DNA of 60,000 nt, taken from positions 14,645,001 through 14,705,000 of the forward strand of contig NC_079885.1 in assembly GCF_029227915.1 (NCBI RefSeq), given 5' to 3'. The notes beneath the pieces are model-generated. The model was not told where the DNA came from, did no database searches, and worked only from the letters and a program-made list of their open reading frames with translations. The stretch's first letter is position 1, and every line of letters starts with the position of its first letter. Below, one piece after another: positions 59,181 to 60,000 of the stretch. The translations under genes and the position numbers were made by a program. This stretch comes from Hydractinia symbiolongicarpus. Its lineage: Eukaryota > Cnidaria > Hydrozoa > Anthoathecata > Hydractiniidae.

Positions 59181-60000
59181 AATGTAATACGACGTCCCAA
59201 TTCCTTTTCCTTGGCGCTTTGGCGTTAAAACACATTTAACTACGTGCACGGCCCTTTGAACGCTGTAATATGGCCATTTGCAGCCTATTAAAGGCCTTAT
59301 ACGTAAATACTGTCGCTCCACCTGCCTGCGCAAGTTACCATTGGTCTAGTGTTTTCAGTCTCAATGTAATATGACGTCCCAAGTCATTTTCCTTGGCGCC
59401 ATGGCTTTAGAACACTTTTAACTCCGTGCACAGCCCTCTAAAGGCTGTAATATGGCCATTTGCAGTTAAATAAAGGCTTTAAACGTAAACACTGTCGTTC
59501 CAACTGCCTGCGCAGGTTACCATAGGAGTAGTCCTTCCAGTCTCAATGGACTTTGACGTCCCAAGTCCTTTTCCTTGGCGCCATGGCTATAGAACACTGT
59601 CAACTACGTGCACAGCCCTCTAAAGTCAGTAATATGGCCTTTTGCGGCCTAGTAAAGCCTTTACACGAAAATACCGTGATTCCACCACCCTCCGCGTGAT
59701 ACCATTGGTCTAGTCCTTCCAGTCCCAATGGACTACAACGTCCCAAGTCATTTTCTTTGGCACCTTGGCGTTAGAAGACCGGCAACTACGCGCACAGTCC
59801 TCTAAATGCTGTAACATGGCCTTTTACAGACTAATAAAGGTCTTACACGCAAATCACGTTTTTCCACGCCCCAAGCAAGGTTACCAATGGTCTAGTGTTC
59901 CCAGTCTTAATGGAATATGACGTCTCAAGTCCTTTTCCTTGGCGCTTTAGCGTTAAAACACTTTTTACTACGTGCACAGACCTCTAAATGCTGCAATATT

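Larger units (their letters stand above)
1..60000 (+). repeat. 182-bp satellite DNA array, about 330 head-to-tail monomers
   Basis: The same ~182-bp unit recurs throughout in one orientation. Equivalent sites are spaced by multiples of 182: for example, the 'atgacgtcc' start at 25626 recurs at 28356, exactly 15 units on. Each monomer runs through a GACGT box, a T/C-rich 'tccttttcc' tract, a 'ggcgccatgg' segment, a 'gtgcac' segment, 'gtaatat.gcc', a 'taaagg' segment and 'taccat', ending in 'cagtctcaat' or 'cagtcttaat'. No non-satellite sequence interrupts it and no monomer is inverted. Because 182 is 2 modulo 3, no reading frame persists across monomers. Arrays of this kind are known at centromeres and pericentromeric heterochromatin of plants and animals; that location is inferred here. 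Family identity is unknown to me. Confidence 0.99.
18901..60000 (+). repeat. Right domain of the array (T5-containing higher-order repeats)
   Basis: From the first T5 monomer at 18901 onward, T5 ('gtctcaag' start, 'gctttagcgttaaaac', 'cactttttactacg', 'ggcttaacacg') is a regular member. T12 never occurs again. The domain is dominated by the 7-mer HOR, the 8-9-mer cassette, and duplicated blocks of 5 to 10 kb. Copies of these blocks differ by sparse single-base changes, so this domain looks more recently homogenised than the left one. That age difference is an inference from reading the blocks side by side, not from a computed divergence. Confidence 0.8.
54569..60000 (+). repeat. Large block, copy 3 (runs off the window)
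   Basis: Matches copy 1 from about 21015 at an offset of 33554, changing to 33563 (the 9-bp deletion in copy 1) and 33381 (one monomer lost here at about 59150). It keeps the four monomers lost from copy 2 and the shared 1-bp deletion near 56440. Private bases include 'aggcctgaaacg' (57293), 'attagtttagtg' (54973) and 'ccgcgtgatacc' (59692). The window ends inside a T5 monomer. Confidence 0.87.

Noticed and set aside
1-60000. CRISPR array, because of regular repeats
   Set aside because: The whole 182-bp period is repeat. There are no short direct repeats separated by unique spacers and no cas genes.
1-60000. Transposon, LTR or rDNA-type sequence hidden in the array
   Set aside because: Every stretch read fits a monomer type or a chimera of two. 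No terminal repeats, target-site duplications, long poly(A) tracts or conserved RNA gene sequence were seen on either strand.

Overview
The window is one uninterrupted tandem array of satellite DNA. From base 1 to base 60000 it is built of a monomer of about 182 bp, repeated roughly 330 times, always head to tail and on the same strand. I found no protein-coding gene, RNA gene, transposon, CRISPR array or unique-sequence island. Neither edge of the array lies in the window. Such an array points to a eukaryotic nuclear chromosome, most likely centromeric or pericentromeric heterochromatin. I do not recognise the monomer as any satellite I know (it is not primate alpha satellite, the Arabidopsis 178-bp repeat, maize CentC or rice CentO), so host and chromosome stay unassigned.

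Monomers fall into about a dozen types, called T1 to T12 here, with the monomer start set at the 'atgacgtc' box. They differ in a 5' half (about nt 1-90) and a 3' half (about nt 105-182) that are often reshuffled. The types follow each other in fixed orders, so the array has higher-order repeat (HOR) structure at several scales: 5-mer cassettes (910 bp), a 7-mer HOR (1274 bp), 8-9-mer cassettes, a 30-mer super-unit (5460 bp), and a block of about 59 monomers (10.7 kb) that is tandemly duplicated and has a third partial copy.

Layout. 1-18.9 kb is the left domain: it holds all five copies of the divergent T12 monomer, older-looking sub-variants, a 2.1-kb block present twice, 910-bp cassettes and a 1.8-kb-period duplication. 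18.9-20.6 kb is a transition rich in chimeric monomers where type T5 first appears. 20.6-31.3 kb and 31.35-41.3 kb are two tandem copies of the ~10.7-kb block, separated by later deletions of exactly 4, 2 and 2 monomers. 38.0-47.4 kb carries a 30-mer super-unit and its second copy. 47.4-54.6 kb is a patchwork of shorter duplications (0.7-1.3 kb). 54.6-60 kb is the third copy of the large block, running off the window.

Almost every length change is a whole number of monomers, as expected of unequal exchange between aligned repeats. The exceptions are two out-of-register deletions (115 bp near 8805, 105 bp near 47446) with nearly the same breakpoints inside the monomer, one 9-bp deletion, and a few 1-bp changes, mostly in T runs. 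There are no genes to work together here. The biology is the structure and turnover of the array. Open frames of 60-92 codons occur but are by-products of the repeat. The types, block limits and offsets were read by eye from the sequence and should be confirmed by self-alignment.
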